Shown: positions 34,466-43,677 of the stretch, piece after piece
How positions within the stretch are numbered: position 1 is the first letter of the stretch
Layout of the letters: every line of letters starts with the position of its first letter
Translations under genes and position numbers: made by a program
Source of the DNA: Novosphingobium flavum
GTDB lineage: Bacteria > Pseudomonadota > Alphaproteobacteria > Sphingomonadales > Sphingomonadaceae
NCBI RefSeq assembly: GCF_014230315.1
Contig: NZ_JACLAW010000004.1
Coordinates: 186,001 to 250,000, forward strand
Reading direction: 5' to 3'
DNA: 64,000 nucleotides
The notes under the pieces: model-generated
Seen by the model: the letters and a program-made list of their open reading frames with translations, nothing else
What the model was told of the DNA's origin: nothing
The model's database searches: none

Positions 34466-35806
34466 TCACGCGGTGGGTCGCAATTGGCTGGTATCGTCCG
34501 GCAGGCACTGCGCGCTGTCCGCGCGGGAAGTCTTGTCGCAGTCCCATAGCGCGAGGGTCATCCCCGAGGATCGCTCGCGGATCAGCATGAAGTCCGGGCG
34601 CGCGCGCTGCTTGTCGGAGAGGGCGGCATTGCGCCGGGCTTCGTCCGCATCGGCATAGGCATAGACCTGGCAGGCAGACTGGCCAGAGCACCGCGCCAGC
34701 GCTTCCATGGCCCAGCGGCCACTAGGCAGGGCCCTGTCGACCGCGATCACCAGCGAAGTCCCGCCAGCCGAAAGCGTGGCCGGATGCTCGAGCGGCTGCG
34801 GCGCGATGTAAGGCGCGGCCGGGCGAACCTTGCCCCCCGCCACAGGGCTCTGCGGCAGTGGTGCCTTCGCGGCATCGGTCAGCGACCGGGCGGCCAACGA
34901 CTGGATGAGTGCCGCCGGCACGGCCTCGTCGGCCGGTGCCTTGGGCATCCGCTCGCCCAGCTTGCCCCCGGCTCCGGGCCAGCGGTAGAAGATGTGGCGG
35001 CCGACCCTGCCCAGCCGCTCGAGCTGCTGGCTCCACCACGGGGCGACATAGTCGGCGTGGTAGTGCGTCGCCTGCAGGACGTCGGCATCGACCGCGCCGT
35101 CGAGCGCGGCGACGGCGCGCAGCCGCGCCATGGCCCAGGCCTGGGCCGAGGGCCGGCGGCGGCCGAGCGAGCCGTCGCAGGTAAAGGTGAACTGGCATCC
35201 GCTCGCCCGCTCCGATCCCTGCAGCACCACGCCGCAGACCGTCTTGGGGAAACTGGGGTGCTTCAGGCGGTTGAGTACCACCTGGATGACCGAGCGCTGG
35301 CTGTCCGGGTCGTTGCCCGCCTCGTACCAGGCCGCCGCGGCGAGGCAGGTGACGGCGCTGTCCCGCGCGCTCGCGCTACCGGAAAAGAAGAACGGGCGCG
35401 GCTGGGCGAGGTCGCCGATCGGCGCCAGCTTGTCCGGCGTCAGCTTGTCCGGGGGCAGGGACCGCGGCGGGCCTGCGGCGGCGGCCGGCGCAACCAGCGC
35501 CGGGGCGCCAAGCCCGCGCGCGCCCAGCCCGTTCGCCTCAAGCCCGCTCGCCCCCACCGAGGGCGGCGCGGGCATCACGATGGGGGCCAGCGGCCGGGGC
35601 GCGATGGCCTGCAGTCCCGCGCAGGTCAGGGCAAAGACCGAGGCCGCGACCAGCACGGCCCAGCGCGGCGTGGCGCTTTCATCATGGCGCAGGGCAAGGA
35701 GGGTCGAGTGAATTGCATTCGGCACTGGCACATGCTCCCGCAGCGCACCCGGCGGTGTCCGAGGCCGCGAATGTGCCATTTCCCGCGTGACCAGCGGAGG
35801 TCGCAT
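34466..35806 (-). CDS. SleB-type cell-wall hydrolase
   Basis: Cell-wall hydrolase of about 446 residues. A single membrane helix (AVLVAASVFALTCAGLQAI) anchors it, then a Pro/Ala-rich linker leads to the Hydrolase_2 (SleB) domain. That domain reads CLAAAAWYEAGNDPDSQRSVIQVVLNRLKHPSFPKTVCGVV with the catalytic Glu in WYEAGN, and later FTFTCDGS and ATHYHADYVAPWW. A C-terminal domain of about 170 residues has no assigned function. Starts at 35806 or 35779 are both possible. The 223 bp to the next gene contain no other coding signal. Confidence 0.88.
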   Translation of the reverse strand: MRPPLVTREMAHSRPRTPPGALREHVPVPNAIHSTLLALRHDESATPRWAVLVAASVFALTCAGLQAIAPRPLAPIVMPAPPSVGASGLEANGLGARGLGAPALVAPAAAAGPPRSLPPDKLTPDKLAPIGDLAQPRPFFFSGSASARDSAVTCLAAAAWYEAGNDPDSQRSVIQVVLNRLKHPSFPKTVCGVVLQGSERASGCQFTFTCDGSLGRRRPSAQAWAMARLRAVAALDGAVDADVLQATHYHADYVAPWWSQQLERLGRVGRHIFYRWPGAGGKLGERMPKAPADEAVPAALIQSLAARSLTDAAKAPLPQSPVAGGKVRPAAPYIAPQPLEHPATLSAGGTSLVIAVDRALPSGRWAMEALARCSGQSACQVYAYADADEARRNAALSDKQRARPDFMLIRERSSGMTLALWDCDKTSRADSAQCLPDDTSQLRPTA

Positions 35807-36029
35807 AGGGATAGGACGCCCACTCTTAGGGTGTAAGTTGCGCTGCACCGCGCGGTCGCCCCGTCCCGCGCGGCCCGCCGCCTGCGCCAACCGGATTACG
35901 CCCTATGGGCAGCTTGAACCCCCAGCCGGCCGGGAACATCCTGTCCCTTCACGCCGGCCTGCCGGAGATCGCCCCGGATGATCACCCCGGCGGATCACTG
36001 GTGCCGGACACGAAGCGGAGACATTCGCC

Positions 36030-37028
36030 ATGAATTCATCGCGGCCGGGCGGCCTCAGCGGGGCCGGGGAGCGGATGCCGACGAGCGAACTGCTGCTCGA
36101 CACCGAGATTGTAGACTTCCTCGCCATGTCGCCCGAAACGTGGGGCAGGGCGGCCCCCCCGCTCGCTTCCGGCGCCCTCGACCCGACGGTGCTTGAAGCG
36201 CGCCTGCCGGGCGCCGTTGGCCTTGGTGAAGACATTCTCGAGCTTGGCGCTCGCGACCTCGAGGTGCTCGAGCTCGATCAGGAAGTCGCGCTTCCCGCCG
36301 ATCCGCCCCGGTTCGTTGTGGTGGCCGACCCCTGCATCAAGGTGGCCGTTGCGCCGCAGCGCTCGCGGGCGCGGGCCGGGCGCCAGGTGGCCGAGCCGCC
36401 GAGCACCGGCGAAGCCGCCAATGCGGGGCTCGCCCGGCAGCTGGTCCTCGCCCGCAACCAGGCGGCCCTCGCCAGGGCGGCGGAACGGCGCTCGCACGAA
36501 GCGCTCTACCATGCCGTCGGCTGCGCTTACGATTTCGCCCTCGGGGCGATCGCGGCACCGGACGAATTCGCCCGCCTGATCGAGGGCCCGGTGGCCGAAC
36601 CGGGCAAGATCATGGGCCTCGTGGTCCGCCTCGTCTTCGGGTTCGACTATGACAAGACCCGGCTGGCCGAATATGCCGCCGTCCTCGCCTTGGCGAACCG
36701 GCTCGGGTTGGCGCGCGGCGCCCTTGCCCCATGGCTGGCGCAGGCCCCCGGCGGGCTCAAGGGCGCGGTCGCGGCCGAGCGGGACCTGCGCCGCGCCCGG
36801 CCAGGCGCGCCCCGGACGGACCGGCCCCAGCTTCAGGCCGCGCTGGCAAGGCGGCTGCGCGAATTCCCGCGCCGCGAGCTTGCCGAATTGGGTTCGGGAG
36901 AAGAGGAATTCGTCCTGATCCTCGCCCGCCGCCAGCCGGGCGGGGAGATCGCCGTGCTGGGCGAAGTCCCGCCGGGCAATGCCCTGCTGGCCAAGGCGGC
37001 CAACCTGCTGGTCGGCGGCTGCGCCTGA
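36030..37028 (+). CDS. Hypothetical protein, 332 residues
   Basis: No family recognised. The frame keeps strong GC3 bias and a sensible composition. It begins MNSSRPGGLSGAGERMPTSE, has an Ala/Arg/Glu-rich helical middle (QLVLARNQAALARAAERRSHEALYHAVGCAYDFALGAIAAP) and ends with a compact hydrophobic segment. No signal peptide or membrane helix is evident. Its position beside the SleB and exopolysaccharide genes gives no firm clue. The 212 bp after it have no coding signal on either strand. Confidence 0.75.
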   Translation: MNSSRPGGLSGAGERMPTSELLLDTEIVDFLAMSPETWGRAAPPLASGALDPTVLEARLPGAVGLGEDILELGARDLEVLELDQEVALPADPPRFVVVADPCIKVAVAPQRSRARAGRQVAEPPSTGEAANAGLARQLVLARNQAALARAAERRSHEALYHAVGCAYDFALGAIAAPDEFARLIEGPVAEPGKIMGLVVRLVFGFDYDKTRLAEYAAVLALANRLGLARGALAPWLAQAPGGLKGAVAAERDLRRARPGAPRTDRPQLQAALARRLREFPRRELAELGSGEEEFVLILARRQPGGEIAVLGEVPPGNALLAKAANLLVGGCA

Positions 37029-37240
37029 TCGGCCGACCCGGCCCGCTTCTCTCCCGCCGCACTGGCATTCGCCGCCGATACTGCTAGAGCGGCCGCCAGA
37101 AGTCGTGATCGACAGTCATCATCGACGGGTGCAAGCCGGTCAGCTCCATTCCGCGGCATTGCGGCATTCTTCCCGGGGAAGCGTGCCGCCCGGAATCGGT
37201 CGCGGAAGTTTGCGGGCCGAATGCTTGGAGTGCGCAGCAG

Positions 37241-37912
37241 GTGATCACGCCCGAGCATGTCGGCACGGCCCTTATCCCCGGCGGCGCCGAAATGCGCCTG
37301 ATGCGGCGCGGCCACGAATATACGATCATGCTCGAACGAGTCGAACTGATGAGCTCGCGCGCCAGCCATTCCGAGCAGGCGCTGGCGACGATGACCGCCG
37401 AGCGGCTGGACGGCCGCCCCGCCCCGCAGTTCCTGATCGGCGGCTACGGCATGGGCTTCACCCTGCGCGCCGCGCTCGGTGTGCTCGGCCCCGATGCCGG
37501 GGTGACCGTGGCCGAACTGGTCCCCGAGATCATCGACTGGGCGCGCGGGCCGATGGCGGGCCTCACCGCCGGCTGCCTCGACGATCCGCGCGTGGTGCTG
37601 GTCAAGGACGATGTCGCCATGCTGATCGGCGCGGCGCGCGGCGGCTATGACGCGATCCTGCTCGATGTCGATAACGGGCCCGACGGCCTGACCCGCACGG
37701 GAAATGACCACCTCTACGGCCCGAACGGCCTGCTCGCCGCCAGGGCCGCGCTCACGCGCGGCGGGATTCTCGCGATCTGGTCGGCCGAGCCGGACAAGGC
37801 TTTCACCGCGCGCCTGCAAAAGGCCGGTTTCGCGGTCGACGAAGTGGTCGTGCGCGAACGTCCGAACGGCAAGGGGGCCCGCCATGTCATCTGGTTCGCC
37901 CGCAAGCCCTGA
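37241..37912 (+). CDS. Spermidine synthase-like protein
   Basis: Rossmann-fold protein of 223 residues related to the polyamine aminopropyltransferase/spermidine synthase family. It has LMSSRASHSEQALATM, the nucleotide-binding FLIGGYGMGFTLRAAL and YDAILLDVDNGPDGL. The GTG start keeps the conserved N-terminal strand GGAEMRLMRRGHEYTIMLE, which later ATGs would lose. Many such stand-alone homologues are not true spermidine synthases and could be methyltransferases. The RNase H-like gene starts inside its last 29 bp. Confidence 0.85.
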   Translation: MITPEHVGTALIPGGAEMRLMRRGHEYTIMLERVELMSSRASHSEQALATMTAERLDGRPAPQFLIGGYGMGFTLRAALGVLGPDAGVTVAELVPEIIDWARGPMAGLTAGCLDDPRVVLVKDDVAMLIGAARGGYDAILLDVDNGPDGLTRTGNDHLYGPNGLLAARAALTRGGILAIWSAEPDKAFTARLQKAGFAVDEVVVRERPNGKGARHVIWFARKP

Positions 37913-38315
37913 GCGGAGCGGCGCCGCCGCGTCCGCCCCGCTCAAGCTGTGGTTCGACGGCGCCTGCCGCCCCAACCCCGGCGCGATGTCGAGCGCGGTC
38001 GCCGCGCGGGGGCGCGTCTGGCTCGAGAGCGGGCTGGGCCACGGTGACAACAACGATGCCGAATGGCTCGCCCTGCTCCACGCCCTGCGGGTGGCGCGGG
38101 AGCTTGGCGCGAGCGACATCATCCTGCTCGGCGATTCGGCGCTGGTCGTGGCCCAGGCCTCGGGCCGCGCGCCCTGCCGCGGGGCCCGTTTCGCCGCCGC
38201 CCTTGCGCAATTCCGCGCCGATGCGCAGGGTTTCGCGCGCCTGCGCCTGCGCCATGTCGGCCGCGCCCAGAACCTCGCCGGGATCGCGCTCGAACGCGCC
38301 TTCGGCCGGCTGTGA
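37884..38315 (+). CDS. RNase H-like protein
   Basis: Protein of 143 residues with a ribonuclease HI-type fold. LKLWFDGACRPNPGA holds the first catalytic Asp, NNDAEWLALLHALRVA the second-position Glu, and DIILLGDSALVV the third Asp. The fourth acidic position is less clear near the C-terminus (LRHVGRAQNLAG). The ATG at 37884 follows AAGGGGG and overlaps the spermidine synthase-like gene. Expected activity is cleavage of RNA in RNA:DNA hybrids; it is probably an accessory paralogue. Confidence 0.85.
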   Translation: MSSGSPASPERSGAAASAPLKLWFDGACRPNPGAMSSAVAARGRVWLESGLGHGDNNDAEWLALLHALRVARELGASDIILLGDSALVVAQASGRAPCRGARFAAALAQFRADAQGFARLRLRHVGRAQNLAGIALERAFGRL

Positions 38316-38337
38316 TGGCGAGGGGTAAGATGACGCG

Positions 38338-38883
38338 ATGCCGCTGATCCTGTTCAACAAGCCTTTCGACGTGCTCTCGCAGTTCACCGACAAGGGCTCG
38401 CCCACCACCCGGCAGACCCTGTCGGACTACATCGCGTGCCCCGGCGTCTATCCCGCCGGGCGGCTGGACCGCGACAGCGAGGGCCTCATGCTGCTGACCG
38501 ACGACGGCCGGCTCCAGGCCCGCATCGCCGACCCGCGCTTCAAGCTGGCCAAGACCTACCTCGTCCAGGTCGAGGGCGCGCCCGACCCAGCCGCCATCGA
38601 ACGGCTGCGCCGCGGCGTCGTGCTCAATGATGGCCCGACCCGCCCGGCCGAGGTTGAGGCGATCGACACCCCCGACCTGTGGCCGCGCGATCCGCCGGTG
38701 CGTTTCCGCAAGTCGGTGCCCGACCATTGGCTGCGCCTGACCATCCGCGAAGGCCGCAACCGGCAGGTCCGGCGGATGACGGCGGCGGTTGGCCTGCCCA
38801 CGCTCCGCCTCGTGCGCTGGGCCGTGGGGGACTGGACGGTCGAGGGCCTCGCCCCCGGCGAATGGCGCGAGGCCGAAGCCTGA
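38338..38883 (+). CDS. rluE: rRNA pseudouridine synthase, RluE/RsuA family
   Basis: Pseudouridine synthase of 181 residues without an S4 domain, matching RluE. The catalytic motif is [20 protein letters not shown] with the nucleophilic Asp in GRLDRD. Later blocks are [12 protein letters not shown] and the C-terminal [30 protein letters not shown]. RluE modifies 23S rRNA U2457. It lies 22 bp after the RNase H-like gene, probably in the same transcript, and converges on ohr. Confidence 0.92.
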   Translation: MPLILFNKPFDVLSQFTDKGSPTTRQTLSDYIACPGVYPAGRLDRDSEGLMLLTDDGRLQARIADPRFKLAKTYLVQVEGAPDPAAIERLRRGVVLNDGPTRPAEVEAIDTPDLWPRDPPVRFRKSVPDHWLRLTIREGRNRQVRRMTAAVGLPTLRLVRWAVGDWTVEGLAPGEWREAEA

Positions 38884-38887
38884 GCGG

Positions 38888-39316
38888 TCAGGCGACCGTC
38901 AGGGTGACCTCGATGTTTCCGCGCACGGCATGGCTGTAGGGGCAGATCGTGTCGGCCTCGGCCACGAGCGCTTCGGCGGCGGCCCGGTCCACGCCGGGCA
39001 GGGTGACGAGCAGGGCCACGGTCAGGCCAAAACCCTTGTCGCTGCGCGGGCCGATGCCGACGGTCGCCTGCACGGTGGCATCGTCGGGCACGCGCGGCAG
39101 GTCCTTGTTTAGCCTCGCCCCGGCCTTCATCGCGCCAAGAAAACAGGCCGCATAGCCCGAGGCGAAAAGCTGCTCGGGATTGTTTCCCGCGCCGTTGCCG
39201 CCCAGTTCCTTCGGCACGGCCAGCGTGACCGAGAAGCTCCCGTCATCGGTCTCGGCCTTGCCGTCGCGGCCCCCGGTGGCCGTGGCGCTGGTCGTGTATC
39301 GCGGCGTGATTGACAT
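38888..39316 (-). CDS. ohr: Organic hydroperoxide resistance protein, Ohr/OsmC family
   Basis: Thiol peroxidase of 142 residues. The two reactive cysteines are in FASGYAACFLGAMK and in DTICPYSHAVRGNIEV, the usual Ohr arrangement, with GGNGAGNNPEQLFA ahead of the first. It reduces organic hydroperoxides in the cytoplasm. The ATG at 39316 gives the standard MSITPRYTTSATATGGRDG start. No OhrR-type regulator lies beside it. Confidence 0.95.
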   Translation of the reverse strand: MSITPRYTTSATATGGRDGKAETDDGSFSVTLAVPKELGGNGAGNNPEQLFASGYAACFLGAMKAGARLNKDLPRVPDDATVQATVGIGPRSDKGFGLTVALLVTLPGVDRAAAEALVAEADTICPYSHAVRGNIEVTLTVA

Positions 39317-39408
39317 GTGCTGGTTCCTTCTGCGCGGTGTTCGTGAGGATGCCGGAGCGTTCCCGTCCGCCCCCCCCATCTGGGCACGAACCGCGCAAAT
39401 GCCAGCCC

Positions 39409-40380
39409 TCAGCCCGTTTCGATCACCGCGCCGACATGGGCCACGCCCCGCGCGGCGGCGAGCAGTTCCTGCCGGTGCCGCTCGCGGTAGGAAGCGCGCT
39501 GCTCGTCCGTCCGTTCGCCGTGGCAGGCCGGGCAGCTAACCCCTTCCTCATAGAGCGGCGAGGCGCAGTCCTGAGCGCTCACCGGGCGGCGGCAGGCATG
39601 GCACAGCCCGTGCGAGCCCTGCACCAGCCCGTGCCCGATCGAGACCCGCTGGTCGAACACGAAGCATTCGCCCTGCCACAGGCTCTCGCCCTCGGGCACG
39701 GTCTCGAGATACTTCAAGATTCCGCCCCTGAGGTGATAGACTTCCTCGATCCCCTCCTGCTTCAGGAAAGCGGTGGACTTCTCGCAGCGAATCCCCCCGG
39801 TGCAGAACATCGCCACCCTGGGCGCTTTCCCGCTGCCCAGCAGCCGCTCCCGCTCGCGCCGGAACCACGCGGGAAAGTCGCGGAAACTGGCGGTTTCCGG
39901 ATCGATCGCCCCCGCGAAAGTGCCCAGCTCCACCTCATAGTCGTTGCGGGTATCGATCAGGATCGTGCCGGGAGCGCTGATCAGCGCGTTCCAGTCCCCC
40001 GCCTCGACATAGGTGCCGACCGAGGCGCGCGGGTCGACGTCCGGCTGGCCCATGGTCACGATCTCGCGCTTCAGGCGCACCTTCATCCGGTGAAACGGCA
40101 TGGCCGCGGCGGAAGAGAGCTTCACGTCCAGCCCGGCGCAGTCGGGCAGGGCGCGGACATGGTCCAGCACCCGGGCAATTCCCTCGCTTGTCCCGGCGAT
40201 CGTGCCGTTGATACCTTCGCGCGCCAGCAGCAGCGTGCCGCGAATGCCTTGCGCGCGGCACAGCTGCTCCAGCGGCCCGCGCAGGGCGGCCGGGTCATCG
40301 AACCGGGCGAAACGGTAAAGCGCGGCCACCACCACGGCGGCGGGGGATTCGGACGGAGCAGTCTGCATGGCGGGCCCCAT
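39409..40380 (-). CDS. trhO: tRNA uridine hydroxylase TrhO (rhodanese-like)
   Basis: Protein of 323 residues of the YceA/TrhO family, which hydroxylates tRNA wobble uridine using O2. An N-terminal acylphosphatase-like domain ([22 protein letters not shown]) is followed by a rhodanese domain with the active-site Cys in [17 protein letters not shown]-terminal cysteine-rich segment ([13 protein letters not shown] then CPACHG) follows. ATGs at 40380 and 40368 are both possible. It diverges from the ABC-F gene 74 bp away. Confidence 0.94.
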   Translation of the reverse strand: MGPAMQTAPSESPAAVVVAALYRFARFDDPAALRGPLEQLCRAQGIRGTLLLAREGINGTIAGTSEGIARVLDHVRALPDCAGLDVKLSSAAAMPFHRMKVRLKREIVTMGQPDVDPRASVGTYVEAGDWNALISAPGTILIDTRNDYEVELGTFAGAIDPETASFRDFPAWFRRERERLLGSGKAPRVAMFCTGGIRCEKSTAFLKQEGIEEVYHLRGGILKYLETVPEGESLWQGECFVFDQRVSIGHGLVQGSHGLCHACRRPVSAQDCASPLYEEGVSCPACHGERTDEQRASYRERHRQELLAAARGVAHVGAVIETG

Positions 40381-40454
40381 AGCGCCAAAACGAAGGCTCG
40401 TCGCCCCTCACGCGCCGCCTTTCGCTGCCCCGGCTGTCCTGCTAGGCGGCCCCC

Positions 40455-42344
40455 ATGCTCAACATCTCCGGCATCACCGTCCGCCTCGGCGGCCGCACCA
40501 TCATCGACGAGGCCACGGCCAAGCTGCCCCCGCGCGGGCGGATCGGCCTGATCGGCCGCAACGGCGCGGGCAAGTCCACCCTCGTGCGGGTGATCGCCGG
40601 CATGCTGGAGGCGGACAGCGGCGATGTCTCGATGCCGCGCGGCAGCCGCCTCGGCTATATCGCGCAGGAAGCGCCGGGCGGCGATGCCACGCCGTTCGAA
40701 ACCGTCCTCGCCGCCGATGTCGAACGGGCCGCCCTGCTGGACGAGAGCGACCGGCTCGAGCACGATACCCACCACGACCATCACCGCCTCGCGGAAATTC
40801 ACGAGCGGCTGATTGCGATCGAGGCCCATTCCGCCCCCAGCCGCGCGGCGCGCATCCTCGTCGGCCTCGGCTTCGACGAGGAGGCCCAGCACCGCCCGCT
40901 CGAAAGCTTCTCGGGCGGCTGGCGGATGCGCGTGGCGCTGGCCGCCCTGCTGTTCTCCCAGCCCGACCTGCTGCTGCTCGACGAACCGTCGAACCACCTC
41001 GATCTCGAAGCCGTGCTCTGGCTCGAGGATTTCCTCCGTTCCTACCCGGCCACGATCCTGCTGGTCAGCCACGAGCGCGATTTCCTCAACAACGTGGTCG
41101 ATAACATCCTCCACCTCCAGGGCGGCAAGCTCACGCTCTATCCGGGCGGCTACGATGCGTTCGAGCGCCAGCGCGCCGAGCGCCAGGCCCAGATCGCCTC
41201 GGCCCGCGCCAAGCAGCAGGCCGAGCGTGAGCGGCTGCAGGACTATGTCGCCCGCAATTCGGCCCGCGCCTCCACCGCCAAGCAGGCCCAGTCGCGCGCC
41301 AAGGCGCTCGCGAAAATGCAGCCGATCGCCGAGATGATCGACGATCCCTCGCTGCACTTCGATTTCCCCGATCCGGCCGAGCTGCGCCCGCCGCTGATCA
41401 CGCTCGATCTCGCCTCGGTCGGCTATGGCGAAAAGCCGGTGCTGCAGCGCCTCAACCTGCGGCTCGATCCGGACGACCGCATCGCGCTCCTCGGCCGCAA
41501 CGGCAACGGCAAGACAACGCTCGCCCGCCTCCTCGCCGCCCAATTGGCGCCGATGGACGGGGCGATGAACGCCAGCTCCAAGATGAAGGTCGGCTATTTC
41601 ACCCAGTATCAGGTGGAAGAGCTCGATCGCTCGGAAACCCCGCTCCAGCACATGACCGTGCAGATGAAGGGCGCCACCCCCGCCGCCGTGCGCGCCCAGC
41701 TCGGCCGCTTCGGCTTTGCCGGGCCCAAGGCGACGACCGAGGTCGGCAAGCTCTCGGGCGGTGAACGCGCCCGCCTCGCGCTGGCGCTCATCACCCGCGA
41801 TGCGCCGCACATGCTGATCCTCGACGAGCCGACCAACCACCTCGACGTCGACGCGCGCGAGGCGCTGATCCAGGCGCTCAATGCCTATTCCGGCGCCGTG
41901 GTCATCGTCAGCCACGATCGCCACATGCTGGAAATGACCGCCGACCGGCTGGTGCTGGTCGATAGCGGCACGGCGCGGGAGTTCGACGGCTCGATCGACG
42001 ATTACATCGCCTTCGTCCTCGCCAAGGAACCGGCCACGGCGCGTGGGGGAGCCGAAAAGGGCGTCAACAAGAAGGACCAGCGCAAGGCCGCCGCCGAGGC
42101 CCGCGAAAAGGGGCAGGAACTGCGCAAGCGCGCGAAAATCGCAGAGACCGAGGTGGAGAAGCTCACCGCCCAGCTGAGTGCCATCGATCAGGCCATGTTC
42201 GATCCCAAGGCCGCCCAGCCCGCGCTGGCGAAGCTGACCATGACCGAGCTGATGAAACGCCGGGCCGAGACCGAGGCCCTGCTCGAAAAGGCCGAGGAAG
42301 CCTGGCTGAAGGCGAGCGAAGCCCTCGAAGCGATCGCGGTTTGA
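40455..42344 (+). CDS. ABC-F family ATPase
   Basis: Protein of 629 residues with two ABC domains and no membrane segment. The first has GRNGAGKSTLV, FSGGWRMRVALA and LLLDEPSNHLDLEA; the second GRNGNGKTTLA, LSGGERARLALA and LILDEPTNHLDVDA. The linker is highly charged and a C-terminal coiled coil (ARE-KGQELRKRAKIAE) follows, similar to Uup/YheS. ABC-F proteins act on the ribosome in translation. The Gre-factor gene follows after 13 bp. Confidence 0.95.
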   Translation: MLNISGITVRLGGRTIIDEATAKLPPRGRIGLIGRNGAGKSTLVRVIAGMLEADSGDVSMPRGSRLGYIAQEAPGGDATPFETVLAADVERAALLDESDRLEHDTHHDHHRLAEIHERLIAIEAHSAPSRAARILVGLGFDEEAQHRPLESFSGGWRMRVALAALLFSQPDLLLLDEPSNHLDLEAVLWLEDFLRSYPATILLVSHERDFLNNVVDNILHLQGGKLTLYPGGYDAFERQRAERQAQIASARAKQQAERERLQDYVARNSARASTAKQAQSRAKALAKMQPIAEMIDDPSLHFDFPDPAELRPPLITLDLASVGYGEKPVLQRLNLRLDPDDRIALLGRNGNGKTTLARLLAAQLAPMDGAMNASSKMKVGYFTQYQVEELDRSETPLQHMTVQMKGATPAAVRAQLGRFGFAGPKATTEVGKLSGGERARLALALITRDAPHMLILDEPTNHLDVDAREALIQALNAYSGAVVIVSHDRHMLEMTADRLVLVDSGTAREFDGSIDDYIAFVLAKEPATARGGAEKGVNKKDQRKAAAEAREKGQELRKRAKIAETEVEKLTAQLSAIDQAMFDPKAAQPALAKLTMTELMKRRAETEALLEKAEEAWLKASEALEAIAV

Positions 42345-42357
42345 GGAGCGCGCAGGC

Positions 42358-42828
42358 ATGAGCGTGGCCTTCCGGCGCGACGGGGACGAGGAACACCTCG
42401 AACCCAAGTTCGAGATCCCGATCCCTCCCGGTCCCAACCTTGTCACCGCGCGCGGCCTCGCCATGATCGGCGCGCGGGTCACCGAGTTGGAAGCGCGGCT
42501 CGCCGAACTCGCCGGTGCAGAGGAGGCAGAAATCAAGGCGGCCAAGCGCGACCTGCGTTACTGGCAGACCCGCCAGATCACCGCCGAGCCGGCGCCCACG
42601 CCTTCCGGCGAAACGGTCGAATTAGGCACCCGCGTCACCTTCCGCCACAATGGCAAGGAGCGCACTCTCGACATCGTCGGCGATGACGAGGCCGATCCCG
42701 CCGCCGGGAAAATCGCCTTCTCCGCCCCGCTCGCCCGCGCCCTGATCGGCGCCGAGCCGGGCGAATGGCTCCCCTTCGCCGGCAAGGAAGACGCGCTGGA
42801 AGTTCTCTCGATCACCGTGCAGGACTGA
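42358..42828 (+). CDS. GreA/GreB-family elongation factor
   Basis: Protein of 156 residues with an N-terminal helical hairpin (LVTARGLAMIGARVTELEARLAEL) and the C-terminal FKBP-like Gre domain (VELGTRVTFRHNGKERTLDIVGDDEADPAAGKIAFSAPLARALIGAEPGEWL). These proteins bind the RNA polymerase secondary channel. It lacks the classical GreA N-terminus and is probably a secondary Gre paralogue. It is co-directional with the ABC-F gene and probably cotranscribed. Confidence 0.88.
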   Translation: MSVAFRRDGDEEHLEPKFEIPIPPGPNLVTARGLAMIGARVTELEARLAELAGAEEAEIKAAKRDLRYWQTRQITAEPAPTPSGETVELGTRVTFRHNGKERTLDIVGDDEADPAAGKIAFSAPLARALIGAEPGEWLPFAGKEDALEVLSITVQD

Positions 42829-42914
42829 GGCGCAGGGACGAATTCGATCACGCAGCCCACCGTCCGCTTTCGCCGACATTGCGGACATGATCAGATTGTG
42901 CGCATCCTCAATAT

Positions 42915-43382
42915 ATGATGCTTCGCATCTTGTGTTCGATTGTAGCTGCCCTCTCGGTCGGGGGCTGTTCTTACGTCTACGATGTCGTCGCGGTCATTGT
43001 TGATGGTCGACTGGCATTCATCGTCGATCCAAAATCGCAGAGTGGCGCAGATTGTATACGCAGCATTCATGTCTCCACCGGTGAATCTGCTCGCGCAACT
43101 CCTGTTCCGAGCGACGACAGGCAGTTGGTCGCCAATGGAGCCTTTTGGTGGAAAGACACAGCCGTTGATGAATGCCTGAATCCGTTTCCAGTGTTTTATG
43201 GCGCACCTTTGAAGGGAAAGCCGTTCGTTTACAAAGACGGATTGCATGGAGGCGTGGAACCTAAGCCACTGCTGACCGGCGTAATTTATGACGTTGACAT
43301 GTCCGGCAGCGGGTCGGGTTACGGCGGCGGTCGCTTCCGCATATTGCCGAATAATCGGGTCGAAAACATCCCGAAGGATTAG
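42915..43382 (+). CDS. Putative lipoprotein of unknown function
   Basis: Protein of 155 residues with a lipoprotein signal: a short hydrophobic stretch (LRILCSIVAALSVGG) and Cys18 in VGGCS. The mature part is beta-rich with several cysteines and ends in GSGYGGGRFRILPNNRVENIPKD. No family recognised. Codon use is clearly less GC-biased than in the flanking genes, which suggests recent acquisition. Two adjacent ATGs (42915, 42918) could serve as start. A palindromic repeat element follows within 30 bp. Confidence 0.75.
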   Translation: MMLRILCSIVAALSVGGCSYVYDVVAVIVDGRLAFIVDPKSQSGADCIRSIHVSTGESARATPVPSDDRQLVANGAFWWKDTAVDECLNPFPVFYGAPLKGKPFVYKDGLHGGVEPKPLLTGVIYDVDMSGSGSGYGGGRFRILPNNRVENIPKD

Positions 43383-43409
43383 CGTCCGCTCCCCCCAACA
43401 TACCCGTCG

Positions 43410-43500
43410 CCCCGGACTTGATCCGGGGCCCCGCTGCCTTCAGCGACGGCGGTGAGAAAACGCCGCATCCCTCATCAAGTCCGGGATGGCGGGGATGAGG
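43410..43500. repeat. REP-like palindromic extragenic element
   Basis: Palindrome with arms CCCCGGA (43410-43416) and TCCGGGG (43422-43428). CCCGGACTTGAT recurs as its exact complement at 43474-43485, and a second hairpin has arms CCTCATC (43470-43476) and GATGAGG (43494-43500). The CCCCGGACTTGATCCGGGG core resembles dispersed intergenic repeats common in sphingomonads and other alphaproteobacteria. It sits in a 295-bp gap with no credible gene. Confidence 0.7.
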
Positions 43501-43625
43501 TCATGGCCAAAAACTCCAACCCTTCGCCCATTCAGCCGGCCAATGGGGCCTCCAGAACTCTGCGGATACCCGGATTGACCAGCCCGGCAGGGTTCGCAAG
43601 GCTAACCTCGACACTTGCGGGTGCC

Positions 43626-43654
43626 CCCCGTGGCGGGGTACCGCCACTACGGGG
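43626..43654 (+). other. Stable hairpin in the leader of the GltB-like gene
   Basis: Arms GTGGCGG (43630-43636) and CCGCCAC (43641-43647) with loop GGTA, extended by CCCC (43626-43629) and GGGG (43651-43654). It ends 23 bp before the GltB-like ATG. There is no T-run, so it is more likely a leader structure or the end of the repeat element than a terminator. Confidence 0.4.
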
Positions 43655-43677
43655 CGCGAGATTATCAGGAGAGCAGG

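Noticed and set aside
40122..42545. An 807-residue open frame antisense to the ABC-F gene
   Set aside because: Shadow frame; both ABC domains of the plus-strand gene are intact.
42862..42886. Inverted repeat GTCCGC/GCGGAC after the Gre-factor gene as a terminator
   Set aside because: Only six pairs with a 13-base loop and no T-run.
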